Below, in pieces: positions 1 through 13,063 of a stretch of DNA of 64,000 bases; position 1 is the first letter of the stretch; each line of letters begins with the position of its first letter. Below the pieces are notes generated by a model that was given only the letters and a program-made list of their open reading frames with translations, was not told the DNA's origin and searched no databases. Source of the stretch: Notolepis coatsorum (Eukaryota; Chordata; Actinopteri; Aulopiformes; Paralepididae); the NCBI GenBank assembly GCA_963971535.1, contig OZ020589.1, positions 88,087,183-88,151,182 of the forward strand. The letters are read 5' to 3'. Both the position numbers and the translations under genes were made by a program.

Positions 1-1255
1 ACTATGTGAATGCAAACAATGATCTGCTTGCGTTCGGACCTGAGCGCAGTTTGTAATTATGCTGACCAGGGTGCTGGGAGGGTAAACTCTGTGTGTAACA
101 ATTTGAAGGTTTGCGTTCAGACATACAGCCCATCTGGTTACGTAATGTGCGGTTGAGGCTAGGAGTCCAGGGTGTGTCTGAAAGGGGCTGATGGCACTTG
201 TATGTGGCACATACTGCTGACCTTGAGCCCCTCCCATGCTTGTTCACCACAGCCCCCCACAACCAACCCCCAAGCCAATAATGCCTCATTTATACTCAAT
301 AATAATAATAATAATAATGGATTGGATTTATATAGCGCTCTTTGTGACCAGTGGTGGCGAAGGATGCGGCGAGCCTGCCAAGCTCCCGCAAGCCTACTGG
401 CGATGCCTACTGTACATGCAGCTGGCCAAAAATGTAACAGCGCAGAGTTGGGCTGGGCTGGGACTGATGTACTTCCGTACCATTTATCATCAGGTCGGAG
501 CATTCCATTATCGATTGTGATTAACTACATTACAGACATGGACCGAATCGAAGAAAAACTGGCCGAGGACTAAAATACAGCCATTTGTAGAACACAACGC
601 GGCACAGCCACCTAGTGGTTTGGAGGTGTACTGCAACACACGTGTTGAACTGACACGGAAGTATGTTGTCTATGTTTCCCATGCGCAAAATAACAGCGAC
701 AGCCGACATTGAACATTTACGGGGGGTAAACCATGTAGACTGATGAAGAAACACCTTATCAAAACTGACATTTTAGAGACCAACGGAAATTACAATTCAA
801 TGGAATTCTTGAATTGGGTGGTGTTCCCCTTTAAGCCAATAGACAAGAAATGTTCAGTTTGAGCACCAAAAGATACAACTAGACTCAATTGCTGTCATAA
901 CAGATATAACAAAATAGTAGGGGCCCGACGTTCCTGGCCAAATTCCCAATCAGGTCTCTGACATCAAGGCCACCATAATCATCCCTCCCCCCATAACCTG
1001 TTAAGCTGTAGCCCTATTTTCAGAAATCTCGCCTAAAGGTACATGTCTAAGTAAATGGAAGATTGCTCCACTTCTACAAGGCCAATTTGCATGTCCTTGG
1101 TATCTAGGAACATCTAGGGACCTGGGGGTATGTATTTCCAGTGTCGGAAATATTGTGTCTGTTACTAGGCTTGAGTAAATTGTAATGAAAAAAGTGAGAA
1201 TATAAATTATGATTTATTTTTGCATCTGTGCCGGTAAATAACACCATGTTACAAT

Positions 1256-1257
<2 letters not shown>
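1..1257. other. Unassigned intergenic sequence
   Basis: No coding signal, RNA gene or complete mobile element is visible apart from a short (AAT)n-linked tail at 297-350. Short open frames here overlap each other on both strands and have no recognisable domain. Confidence 0.5.
297..350 (-). mobile_element. 3' tail of an L2-type LINE or dependent SINE
   Basis: An (AAT)n run is followed by a stretch ending in TATATAGCGC. On the minus strand this reads as GCGCTATATAAATCC followed by (ATT)n, the common 3' end of L2/CR1-group elements in fish; the same ending occurs at 5241-5300 next to clear LINE coding sequence. Only the tail can be recognised, so the parent family is inferred. Confidence 0.35.

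Positions 1258-1340
<83 letters not shown>
1258..1340. repeat. (GA)n microsatellite
   Basis: About 83 bp of uninterrupted GA dinucleotides. It directly adjoins the dispersed repeat at 1335-1480. Confidence 0.95.
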
Positions 1341-3402
<2,062 letters not shown>

Positions 3403-3852
3403 TAAGGATAAACCGAACGTGTGGTGTTTATAATATCACATTGAAATGTAATGCGCTTCGTTCTTACCCGCTGTTCATCTCGCATTCAGTGACGATTCAC
3501 AAGCCATGACTTGATGCGGACATGTTTCCACGCATGAGCACATGTCCTAATCTCACTCTAACACGACTCTATCACAACTTCCGAGACGTAAATTCCACTG
3601 AGAGAATCAATGCCCCTGAAAACCCTGAGTACTGAGTCGCATGTGCAGCTGACCGCGTTGCATCCAACCCTTTTCGCAGAGATGAAAGACAAGGCTTTGA
3701 CAACATAAATAATATACCTCACCCCCGTCCTGTCAAAAGCACCCGACCCGAGAGCCAACATCTGGATCCTGGAAAAAATCTCTTGTTAGTGTATCAAAGT
3801 GTTTTGGTGGGGAGGGAGGGAGGGGGAGATACTATTCTAAACACCCACTCAC

Positions 3853-4070
3853 CTCTGGTGTCCCTACGGAGCTGCGAGCAGAGGAGCGAGAAGAGTGACT
3901 GCTTCGCCGGGAGAACAGCGCCCGATAACCGCTCTAAATTTAACAGAAGCAGACATTGTCCGGAGACGCCGTTCTCCGACGAGTGTCTCTAAACATGGGC
4001 CGCATAGCTCGGCCGCGCTGCTTATCGTCCCACTTTGCACCACGCCATGGCCATGTAAGGCTCTGCGATG
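3853..4070 (-). promoter_or_regulatory. CpG-rich block ending in a consensus splice donor; possible 5' exon/promoter
   Basis: The block is markedly richer in CG dinucleotides than its surroundings, roughly two dozen in 220 bp by eye. On the minus strand it ends in GAG|GTGAGT, with the intron starting at 3852, a perfect vertebrate 5' splice site. A GA-rich tract lies immediately upstream at 4072-4165. This combination is typical of an untranslated first exon of a CpG-island gene. No long reading frame, TATA box or second exon was identified, so a host gene is only a hypothesis. Confidence 0.3.
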
Positions 4071-4071
4071 C

Positions 4072-4165
4072 GAAGAGAGAGAGATAGAGAGACAGGCAGA
4101 GAGTCGGGAGAGAGAGAGGATAGAGCGAGAGAGAGATATAGAGAGAGGAGAGAAAGAGAGAGAGG
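4072..4165. repeat. Imperfect (GA)n tract
   Basis: Interrupted GAGA-rich purine tract with occasional T, C and GG interruptions. Confidence 0.85.
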
Positions 4166-4820
4166 CAGGTTAATCTGGCAGCTCCTTGTCGCCACCAGCA
4201 CGTGGGAGATAAAGTCCTCGGCTGGCGGGAACCTTTTTGACGGCGTTGACTCCAAGGGAGGAATGTTGGGATAACAGCCCACCCACCCACCCCCCACCAC
4301 CATCAGTGATTTTCCACTCTACCCAGGCCCCCCTGACAGAGGGTGACATCTGGAGATCCCCTCGGAGATCCTCCACAGGTCCTAAACCAGGGTGGGGGGT
4401 GGGGAGGCGACCTGACGATGACAGAAGACAGAGGGGTACTTCTGTAGAGTGGTCTTTTGTCAGTTGAAGTAACTGTTCAGATCTGTACCACCCCTTAGAA
4501 AAAAGTATCACAGTATTTCTCCCCAGAAATATGGCATTTATATATATTATATATTATTATATTTTTAAATACGATCGTTATCATGGTTTCAAATACAATA
4601 ATTGGACCATACTATGGTATTATTTGTGTACAAAAGTGGTATCATGGCTATACATGATGTTTACCATGGCAATAGCATGGTAAAGTATTTGTAGAGTGGC
4701 CGGTATTATTTATACACTGTAAAACAAATTAATTACCATCAAACCACCATTTTCATAGAGAAACTGTTTGACAAAATGTCTCAGCTGCACATGAGAGAAA
4801 CCATTATCTGATTCACATTC
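4166..4820. other. Unassigned intergenic sequence
   Basis: Contains an AT-rich stretch (4530-4570) and several short ATGGTA-type repeats (4580-4685). No gene or mobile element is supported. Confidence 0.45.
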
Positions 4821-5014
4821 ACCTGTATCCATTACATCCTGGTCCACCTGTATCCATTACATAACCTGGACCACCTGTATCCATCACATAACCTGGACCA
4901 CCTCCTGTATCCATTACATAGCCTGACCACCTGTATCCATTACATAACCTGGACCACCTGTATCCATCACATAACCTGGACCACCTGTATCCATCACATA
5001 ACCTGGACCACCTG
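4821..5014. repeat. 27-bp minisatellite, left part
   Basis: Tandem units of about 27 bp built on GGACCACCTGTATCCATTAC plus ATAACCT. The array is interrupted at 5015 by an LTR-like sequence and resumes at 6977, so both sides belong to one array. Confidence 0.9.
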
Positions 5015-6976
5015 TGTTACAAAGGGTCAGATTAAACCGAATATATGTATTTATTGATTGATATATATTGCATAGGATTTGTATATCGTCTGATATCCCT
5101 TGTGTATTCTTTGTACATATACATGGAATATCCCTTTAACCTAGTACAGACCATAATATTTCGTTCTCCTATTGGAAGCAATCCCCTAGGCGCCAACGGC
5201 CATACCCCCAATGCCGAGTTCAAAGTCACCGCGAAGGCTTAATAATAATAATAATAATAGATCAAATTTATATAGCGCCTTTCATAGAACCCAAGGTCGC
5301 TTTACAATCAGGACAAAAAATAGGGCAAGGAAAGTAGGGGGGGGAGGGGGAAAAGGGGATGAGGGAAAGTAGGGGATAATGGACCTAATTTAATCTAAAA
5401 CTAACTGATGGGGAAAGCCTTGGTGAAGAGGTGTGTTTTTAGAGCGGATTTGAAGGTGTCCAGGGTTGGGGCGTTGCGGATTTCGGGGGGGAGAGAGTTC
5501 CAGAGGGTAGGGGATGCCACGCTGAAGGCTCTGTCCCCAAAGGTCCGTAACCTGGTGCGAGGGATGGAGAGGAGACCTAGATCAGAGGATCGTAGGTTCC
5601 AGGATGGAGTGTACTGGTGGAGGAGATCAGACAGGTACCGGGGGGCGAGGGCATGGAGGGATTTGTAGGTGAGGAGCAGGAGTTTGAAGGTGATGCGGAA
5701 CCTGACTGGAAGCCAGTGGAGATGGATGAGGGTGGGGGTGATGTGCTGCCAGGGCTTGGTGTGAGTGAGAACCCTGGCAGCTGAGTTCTGGACATACTGG
5801 AGCCTGTCCAGGGCTTTGCTGGGTACCCCGAACAGGACTCCATTACAGTAGTCCAACCGGGAGGTGACAAATGAGTGGATCAGGGTCTCAGCCACAGAGT
5901 CTGAGAGTGAGGGTCGGAGACGGGAGATGTTCCTGAGGTGGTAGAAGGCAGACTTGGTGACAGATTTGATGTGGGAGTGAAATGAAAGTGTGGAGTCAAG
6001 GGTGACGCCCAGGTTACGGACTTGTCTGAACATGCCCGGTTCGGCGCCAGAATACGAGACAGGAATAAGGCTGGTACTAGTTTGTTCGCCTAACGTATAA
6101 ATACGGCGCAGGTGAATACAGAAGCACTTAGTCAACCTAGTTCGAGTTACCAAGTGAAGCCTCACCACGATACAACGTGCTGTGAAGTGGGCCCGTTTTG
6201 CCCCGAAATAGAATCTTGTCTTATCCTAATACGTTTGTTCAACGTATCGTTCGCTCCTTACTAGTAAAGCCTTCATCACGAGTCAACGACCAAGTGAAGT
6301 GAGCAACCGTGCATCTAAATAGAGCACTTATAACCGCGTGCGAATAGGATAGTAAAGTGTCAGAGCTTAGTGGAATAACGTCAAGTTCTACCTAGTTAAT
6401 GTGAAGTACCGCGCACCGGAGAATCTACACCGGTGAATGCAGAGCCCCTTTCCGGCTGGATTATTATTATATTGCTTTGGACCAGGCTGTTGGAGCGGAG
6501 GAGAATCGTCTACACCCCACTACTGTGTGGGATTTACCCGTGAGGAACATCACTCGAGCCCGTCTCTTGGAGAGGCTGGCCGGCTTTCACCTGTGCTGCA
6601 CGCATACTGGGATTACAGCTGCTGCTTTCGTCTGCCGATCAGGGAGTAATATACCGCCTCCCATAGCAGGAGCTTATTGAGTCCCCGTTGATCCAGACTT
6701 TGCATTCGAACATTTCCTCCCCCTGCTGGCTTACAACCGGTGGGAACCCCTACTAGTATCTCCCGCTACCTTACCAGAGTACCATAGATATAATTCCTAA
6801 GATTCAGGTTGTATTATTATCTCCTGCGTAATATGAGAATGGACATACGTTATTGATTTGCCTACGCACATTCCTTTGCCTTATAAGCGCATCCAAAGTA
6901 AAGTATATTATGTACTATCATTGCTGCTAATAAATACTTAAATCCAGATTTGTTGTGGAACCGAGTCATTGTGGGT
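5015..6976 (+). mobile_element. Diverged BEL/Pao-type LTR fragment split by an L2 LINE
   Basis: The first 226 bp align by eye with the start of the intact BEL LTR at 30087: TGTT start, AGATTAAACCGAATATAT, ATATCCCTTGT and CCATACCCC in the same order. After the LINE insertion (5241 to about 6030) the sequence resumes with LTR-like features, ending with AATAAATACTTAAATCCAGA, comparable to AATAAAGACCTATTTCTAAT in the intact LTR. No internal BEL coding sequence is present, so this is a solo LTR or LTR fragment. Its 3' end lacks the expected terminal CA motif and grades into the minisatellite. Identity to BEL is good for the first part and inferred for the second. Confidence 0.55.
5241..6030 (-). 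mobile_element. 5'-truncated L2-clade LINE, C-terminal reverse-transcriptase region
   Basis: The minus strand encodes about 205 codons of the C-terminal part of a LINE ORF2, starting at VRNLGVTLDSTLSFHSHI and including SRLDYCNGVLFG, LHWLPVRFRITFK and LWNSLPPEIRN, all hallmarks of L2/CR1-group LINEs. A 3' UTR follows, ending GGCGCTATATAAATTTGATC plus (TTA)n. The endonuclease and catalytic reverse-transcriptase core are absent. The remaining frame has no internal stop, so the copy is not very old. It inserted into the BEL-like LTR. Codons upstream of VRNLG derive from the flanking LTR, not from the LINE. Confidence 0.85.
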
Positions 6977-7382
6977 GGACCACCTGTATCCATTACATAA
7001 CCTGGACCACCTGTATCCATTACATAACCTGGACCACCTGTATTCATTACATAACCTGGACCACCTGTATTCATTACATAACCTGGACCACCTGTATTCA
7101 TTACATAACCTGGACCACCTGTATTCATTACATAACCTGGACCACCTGTATTCATTACATAACCTGGACCACCTGTATCAATTACATAACCTGGACCACC
7201 TTTATCCATCACATAGCCTGGACCACCTGTATCCATTACATAACCTGGACCACCTGTATCCATTACATAACCTGGACCACCTTTATCCATCACATAGCCT
7301 GGACCACCTGTATCCATTACATAGCGTGGACCACCTGTATCCATCACATAGCCTGGACCACCTGTATCCATCACATAACCCA
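6977..7382. repeat. 27-bp minisatellite, right part
   Basis: About 15 tandem 27-bp units of the same type as at 4821-5014. Because 27 is a multiple of 3 and the unit lacks stops in several frames, it yields long spurious open frames on both strands. Confidence 0.95.
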
Positions 7383-7700
7383 TTTAATTGAATGTAATTT
7401 AATTGAATTTAGATACCACATCTCTTCTTTCAGGGAATCCTGGTCAAGACAGCAGCAAAAAGCAGTTTCACATAAAAATCAATCGACATGATATAGGAAC
7501 ACATAATACATAAAAGCTACAGAAGAAGAAGGAAAAGGGAGACGCAGGTCATACCAGTGATATCCATAAACACAATCCATAACAGTCTGGCTTATGTAAA
7601 ACAGCAACACGCTTCCTTCAAGAGGACAGTTTGTAAAAGGAGGAAGAGCTTCTAAGGTAGTGATATTTTTCAGCTCAGAGAAAGCAGTTCACCAAGCTCA
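7383..7700. other. Unassigned spacer
   Basis: AT-rich sequence between the minisatellite and the hAT element. No feature is supported. Confidence 0.45.
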
Positions 7701-7916
7701 GAGTGCACCAGTGGCGGACTGGGACACAAATTCAGCCCGGGACATTCAGACGCACCAGCCCACACACCGGCCCACGCACCGGCCCCGAAACCGGCCCACA
7801 CAACGGCCGTTATGAAACACTTGTCCAGTATTAAACAACCCAAGGCTGTGGCTAAGGAGTCAACATCAGGGAGACCAAATCTACACACCGCCCCTAGATG
7901 TGCACTCATGCACAGT

Positions 7917-7940
7917 GCACACACACACACACACACACAG
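7917..7940. repeat. (CA)n microsatellite
   Basis: Short pure CA run inside the hAT element, followed by imperfect CA repeats. Confidence 0.85.
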
Positions 7941-8224
7941 AGACACACACATACATATACCGTTACTTCCTGTCATTGGCATATGTTTTTTTTTTTTTAC
8001 TAACATTTTAGTGCCTCATTAGCCTAGGGATTAAGGATACATGAAGTATTAACTACACCATAATAATATTGAGGTTTTGATCCATAGAAAAGGTCTGTGC
8101 TACACAATTTCAGTTAGATTGGATTTATTGTCCTTTAATTTGGCACTCATGACATTAGTTGCTTGCCGTTTAATCAACATCGAAAGACCCCCCACTTCCT
8201 CCCAGACACCCATTCCAAGAGCTT

Positions 8225-8381
<157 letters not shown>

Positions 8382-8468
8382 ATGTGTCTCTCTGTGTGTG
8401 TGTGTCTCTCTCTGTGTCTCTCCCTCTCTCTTTCTCTCTCTGTGTGTCTGTCTGTCTGTCTGTCTGTC

Positions 8469-8707
8469 TGGACTGGGCTCTCTCTCTCCCCTCAGGGTCA
8501 GCTGTGCTGGACTGGGCACTCTCTCTCCCCTCAGGGTCAGCTGTGCTGGACTGGGCTCTCTCTCTCCCCTCAGGGTCAGCTCAGCTGTGCTGGACTGGGC
8601 TCTCTCTCTCCCCTCAGGGTCAGCTGTGCTGGACTGGGCACTCTCTCTCCCCTCAGGGTCAGCTGTGCTGGACTGGGTGCTCTCTCTTTCCTCAGAGTCA
8701 ACTGCAT
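8469..8707. repeat. 39-bp tandem repeat, about six copies
   Basis: Units contain GGACTGGGCTCTCTCTCTCC followed by CCTCAGGGTCAGCTGTGCT. The array sits directly after the CT microsatellite and includes CT stretches, suggesting it grew from the microsatellite edge. Confidence 0.9.
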
Positions 8708-8779
8708 AAGAAGAACATCAGCAATCAATAATAATGGCTTGAATTCATACAGCGTTTTTCAGCCTTTTGAAAACACCCA

Positions 8780-8780
<1 letters not shown>

Positions 8781-8872
<92 letters not shown>
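8781..8872. repeat. (AGT)n microsatellite
   Basis: About 30 AGT units. The preceding sequence, ending in a poorly conserved ATACAGCGTTTTTCA, may be a LINE/SINE tail. Confidence 0.95.
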
Positions 8873-8873
<1 letters not shown>

Positions 8874-9940
8874 TTATTCAGTCATCATCTCACACAATAC
8901 AATATACACCATCATTTAACAATATTTGATTTTACAGTGACTGAGAAGGTACAGACTGAAGCAATGCTTATATAGCCTATGCCTGTCCTATATTCTTAAC
9001 AAACATTTTAAAAATTAAGACTCCAAAACAGTATTCTAAAAGAAAATAGCAAAAAAAAAACAGTATTATTCACCCTTGTAGTTTTCAAAAATAGCTTTAC
9101 AAACCATTTTCTTAAAAACCAAAAGCGAATTACTCATTCTTAACTGTATATCAGCATTGTTCCACAAAGCGCTTCACAGAAACCATCAAGCATTCACACT
9201 CACACAGTCATACGCTACTGGTGGTCGTGAGCAGCATCAGCAAACACAGCTTCCCTGTGGCAAACTGACGGAATCATGTCTGCTATTCAGCGCCAACCAC
9301 CATCAACAACCTTCATAAATACATTCAACATTAATGGAATAGGCTAACTACCAACTTAGCTGTAGCAGTTAGCTGTTATATGCAATCACATTTGTTTAAC
9401 TACGGGGTAGTAGTTGACCTAGTTGTTAGCTTAAGCTAGTTAGCTGTGGTTATCTACAAACATGTAGATGAGACTAATCGAGAACATGGCTAACTGTTGG
9501 GAATTCTAAGGTACATCTTATTTAAGCATGTAAAATGGCAACTAATCAATTCAATCAATTAGATTACCAATATTATATCAACATGAAAATTTGAAAGGGA
9601 ACATAATAGTATTTTATTTGAGTATTTACTATTATAATATTAGTAGCCAATTAATTTGCAGCCCGTCCTAGGTTCTGATTGGCTCTCTAGGTTAGCACTT
9701 TAGCTTCTGATGCTGTGGTGGGCACTAGTCCTAACATTGCTAACTAAACTTTTAGTCAGAGAAAAAACGTCACGAGTCACGACTATTTACGTCCACGTGC
9801 TGTAAGGAATCAGGAATACGGAAAGCACATTGTCTTGTAATAGAATGACTGAAATCACTGCAAGAACTAGTATAGGCTAGCTAGCCCTCATGAACCGGCA
9901 CACACCAACAGTAGAATATGCACTAGGCTACTGCACGCAC
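8873..9940. other. Internal hAT sequence without recognised coding content
   Basis: AT-rich sequence inside the hAT element with repeated GCTAACT/TAGCTGT words near 9350-9500. No further transposase exon could be recognised. Confidence 0.45.
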
Positions 9941-10118
9941 CTGTCATGTTACTGTTGGTTCCTTCCACTTGAACTTCATCATCATTAGCAGCAGCAGCTA
10001 CTCTAACGCCAGCCCTTCCTCTACTAAACATGTCTGTAATTTTAGAACATTTTTCTGTGTCTTTTACTAGCAATTCTAGCTTTTTCAGCTCCACCCTTTC
10101 TTTTTTTGCATTCTCCAT
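9941..10118 (-). pseudogene. Putative first coding exon of a hAT (ZMYM/TTF-like) transposase
   Basis: On the minus strand, an ATG at 10118 opens a frame of about 59 codons, lysine/glutamate-rich at first, containing KDTEKCSKITDMFSRG and an acidic stretch. It stops at a consensus-like donor, ACAG|GTGCGT, with the intron starting at 9940. Short lysine-rich first exons with a K-x-T-D-x-F motif are typical of vertebrate hAT transposases related to ZMYM proteins. The position inside hAT ends supports this. The zinc finger, catalytic and dimerisation exons are missing, so it cannot encode a working transposase. The family call rests on motif resemblance only. Confidence 0.45.
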
Positions 10119-10182
10119 TTCTGCGCTTCTAGGCCTACTCGCGGTTGGGAGGAAACGTGAATCTCATTCACTGATGTCTCAT

Positions 10183-10955
10183 GTCTCATTCAAGACTGGC
10201 TAACAAAAGCATGTCTTTCACTTAACACCAAGAAAACAGTGTGTATGATGTTCACAAAGTCACCAGTAGAGGTCACTCACTCTAATGTGTTTCTGGGAGA
10301 GGCGGAGCTGGACATTGTACATTAATTCAAGTATCTTGGGGTCACATTGGACTCTACATTGACCTTCAAAAAGTAATGTGAAGAAAGTGACAAACACAGT
10401 CAAGTTTAACATCGAAAACTTCAGGCAGATCAGGCCCTGCCTGCCAGTTAATGCTGCAAGGATGTTTCTGCATTCAATGATTTTATCACACATCGAGTAC
10501 TGTTTTATCAACTGGTCTCTTTCATATGTCACTACTCTTACACCAATATAATTACTCTACAAAAAAGCCATAAAAGTATTTGATAGGAAACCAATTTCAT
10601 TTCATCACTGTAATGTTTTAGAAAAACATAACATGCTAAGTTTCGAGAATTTCCAAGTTTTCAAATATACTTGCTTCATGTACAAGGTTCTGCATGGACT
10701 TGCCCCTCCCCCATTGAATGAGTTCATCCAACAGAAAGGAGACACTGGCATTACCACCAGGGCCATCAGTAGAGGGGACTGTAAGGTGCCTTTTCGGTAT
10801 ACTACCATTGCAAAAACTGTGTTCTCTGTTAAAAGTGGTAACTACTGGAATAGCCTACCAGTTGTGATTAGAGAGTGCCCTACATACTCCATGTTCAAGA
10901 CCCATCTTAAACTGCATCTTAAGGCAAACCAGAACTGTGATAATTTTTAATCTGA
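10183..10955 (+). pseudogene. Degenerate LINE ORF2 C-terminal fragment inside hAT element
   Basis: Plus-strand conceptual translation gives, across several frames, a run of LINE reverse-transcriptase C-terminal motifs: SLNTKKT near 10215, FKYLGVTLDSTLTF near 10328-10375, and at 10633-10950 an open stretch with VLHGLAPPPLNEF, YWNSLPVVIRECP and MFKTHLKLHL. Several stops and frameshifts break the first half. The catalytic core is absent. It belongs to the CR1/L2/Jockey-type group, but the exact clade is uncertain. It ends at about 10955, shortly before the 12-bp satellite. Confidence 0.75.
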
Positions 10956-10991
10956 TTTAGTTTATGCAACTTGTTTATTGTTTTATTGCCC

Positions 10992-12012
10992 GCCCACACA
11001 CTGGCCCACACACCGGCCCACATAATGGCCCACACACCGGCCCACATACGGCCCACACACTGGCCCACACACTACACCGGCCCACACACTACACCGGCCC
11101 ACACACTGGCCCACACACTGGCCCATACACCGGCCCACACACTGGCCCACACACCGGCCCACATAATGGCCCACACACCGGCCCACATACGGCCCACACA
11201 CTGGCCCACACACTACACCGGCCCACACACTGGCCCACACACTGGCCCACACACCGGCCCACACACTGGCCCACACACCGGCCCACACACTGGCCCACAC
11301 ACCGGCCCACACACCGGCCCACATACTGGCCCACACACCGGCACACACACTGGCCCACATTAGTGGCCCACACACCGGCACACATACTGGCCCACACACT
11401 GGCCCACATTAGTGGCCCACACACCGACTCACACACTGGCCCACACACCGGCCCACAGACTGGCCCACATACTGGCCCACACACCGGCCCACAGACTGGC
11501 CCACACACCGGCCCACACACCGGCCCACACACCGGCCCACACACCGGCCCACACACCGTCCCACATACTGGCCCACACACCGGCCCACACACCGTCCCAC
11601 ATACTGGCCCACACACCGACTCACACACTGGCCCACACACCGGCCCACATACTGGCCCACACACACCGGCCCACATACCGTCCCACACACCGGCCCACAC
11701 ACCGACTCACACACTGGCCCACACACCGGCCCACAGACTGGCCCACATACTGGCCCACACACCGGCCCACACACCGTCCCACATACTGGCCCACACACCG
11801 GCCCACACACTGGCCCACATTAGTGGCCCACACACCGACTCACACACTGGCCCACACACCGACTCACACACTGGCCCACACACCGGCCCACACACTGGCC
11901 CACATTAGTGGCCCACACACCGACTCACACACTGGCCCACACACTGGCCCACACACTGGCCCACACACCGGCCCACATTAGTGGCCCACACACTGGCCCA
12001 CACACTGGCCCA
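10992..12012. repeat. 12-bp satellite, GGCCCACACACC/T family
   Basis: About 1 kb of 12-bp units alternating GGCCCACACACC and GGCCCACACACT with variants ending in ATTAGT. Related units occur once more at 7745-7803 near the opposite hAT end, so the motif is subterminal to the transposon. Open frames of up to 314 codons on both strands are artefacts of a 12-bp stop-free unit. Confidence 0.95.
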
Positions 12013-12132
12013 AAAAAAAAGGTAAAAAAAAAAAAAGGTAAATAAAAAAGTATAAAAAAAAGACTTTTTTTTTTTTTGGACCAGCCCACTTTGGTTCCGG
12101 CCCATCGGGATTCGTCCCGAACGTCCCGATGG
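12013..12132 (-). repeat. Subterminal region of hAT element with palindromic motif
   Basis: An A-rich and T-rich stretch is followed by CATCGGGATTCGTCCCGAACGTCCCGATG, which contains the inverted words CATCGGGA and TCCCGATG and lies just inside the terminal repeat. Such subterminal motifs are commonly transposase contact sites in hAT elements; that role is inferred here. Confidence 0.4.
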
Positions 12133-12474
12133 CCAGTCCGCCACTGGAGTGCACCCTGGGAACAGATAGTGCTATTGTTGCTGGTATAATAAGACAAAAG
12201 GTTTACCTAACAATGTCTTGACACTAAAAAAGCAACATGTGTATTTCTCTCCTTTGGATATAGTGGACCATCTTGGAGATTCATGCCCAGAGATTATGCA
12301 TTTGATCTGTGGGTCTGTACCTCTGTGGTTCTGTGGGTCTGTGGGTCTGTGTGTCTGTGGACCTGCCTGCAGCTAATCTCACTAGAGGGCCGATCAGCCT
12401 AATGTTTTCTGTGCATGCTGACACCCGCCCAAGGTGCTTATGCCTATAATATTTTTCACATTGGTCAACGATTT

Positions 12475-12714
<240 letters not shown>

Positions 12715-13063
12715 TAGCCAAACATTACTCTATAACATATAACATTTTATTATACGCTACTAGTCTAGATGGAAACATAGGTCCACCTGCATAGGGTGGA
12801 TTTATTTTCACCACCTGTTTTTTCTTAATCCTTGAAGTGTCTATTTTAAGATTCTGCCAGGTAACAGGTTGAAATAATGTCCCATGGGGTTCATTTTTAA
12901 CCCTTTATTACACCTATCCTGAACCAAAACCTGAAAAATAAGAAAAATAAAACAGCATAACTTTTGAAGTTAACAACATATGGAGACAAATTAAAACATT
13001 TCCCCAAACAAGTTTGACCCAAGGAATTCAGTACAATTGTTATTTTTAAGATTTTATTTTAGG

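Noticed and set aside
820..836. piggyBac-type end (GGTGTTCCCCTTTAAG), with similar words at 18769 and 42254
   Set aside because: No matching second terminal repeat with a TTAA duplication was found at a reasonable distance for any of them.
6862..7491. Open frames of 140-178 codons with nine-residue repeats
   Set aside because: They are the 27-bp minisatellite read in several frames; no start context or unique flanking domain.
10964..11981. Overlapping open frames of 130-314 codons on both strands (GPHT and CGPV repeats)
   Set aside because: A stop-free 12-bp satellite keeps all its repeats in frame, so open frames are automatic.
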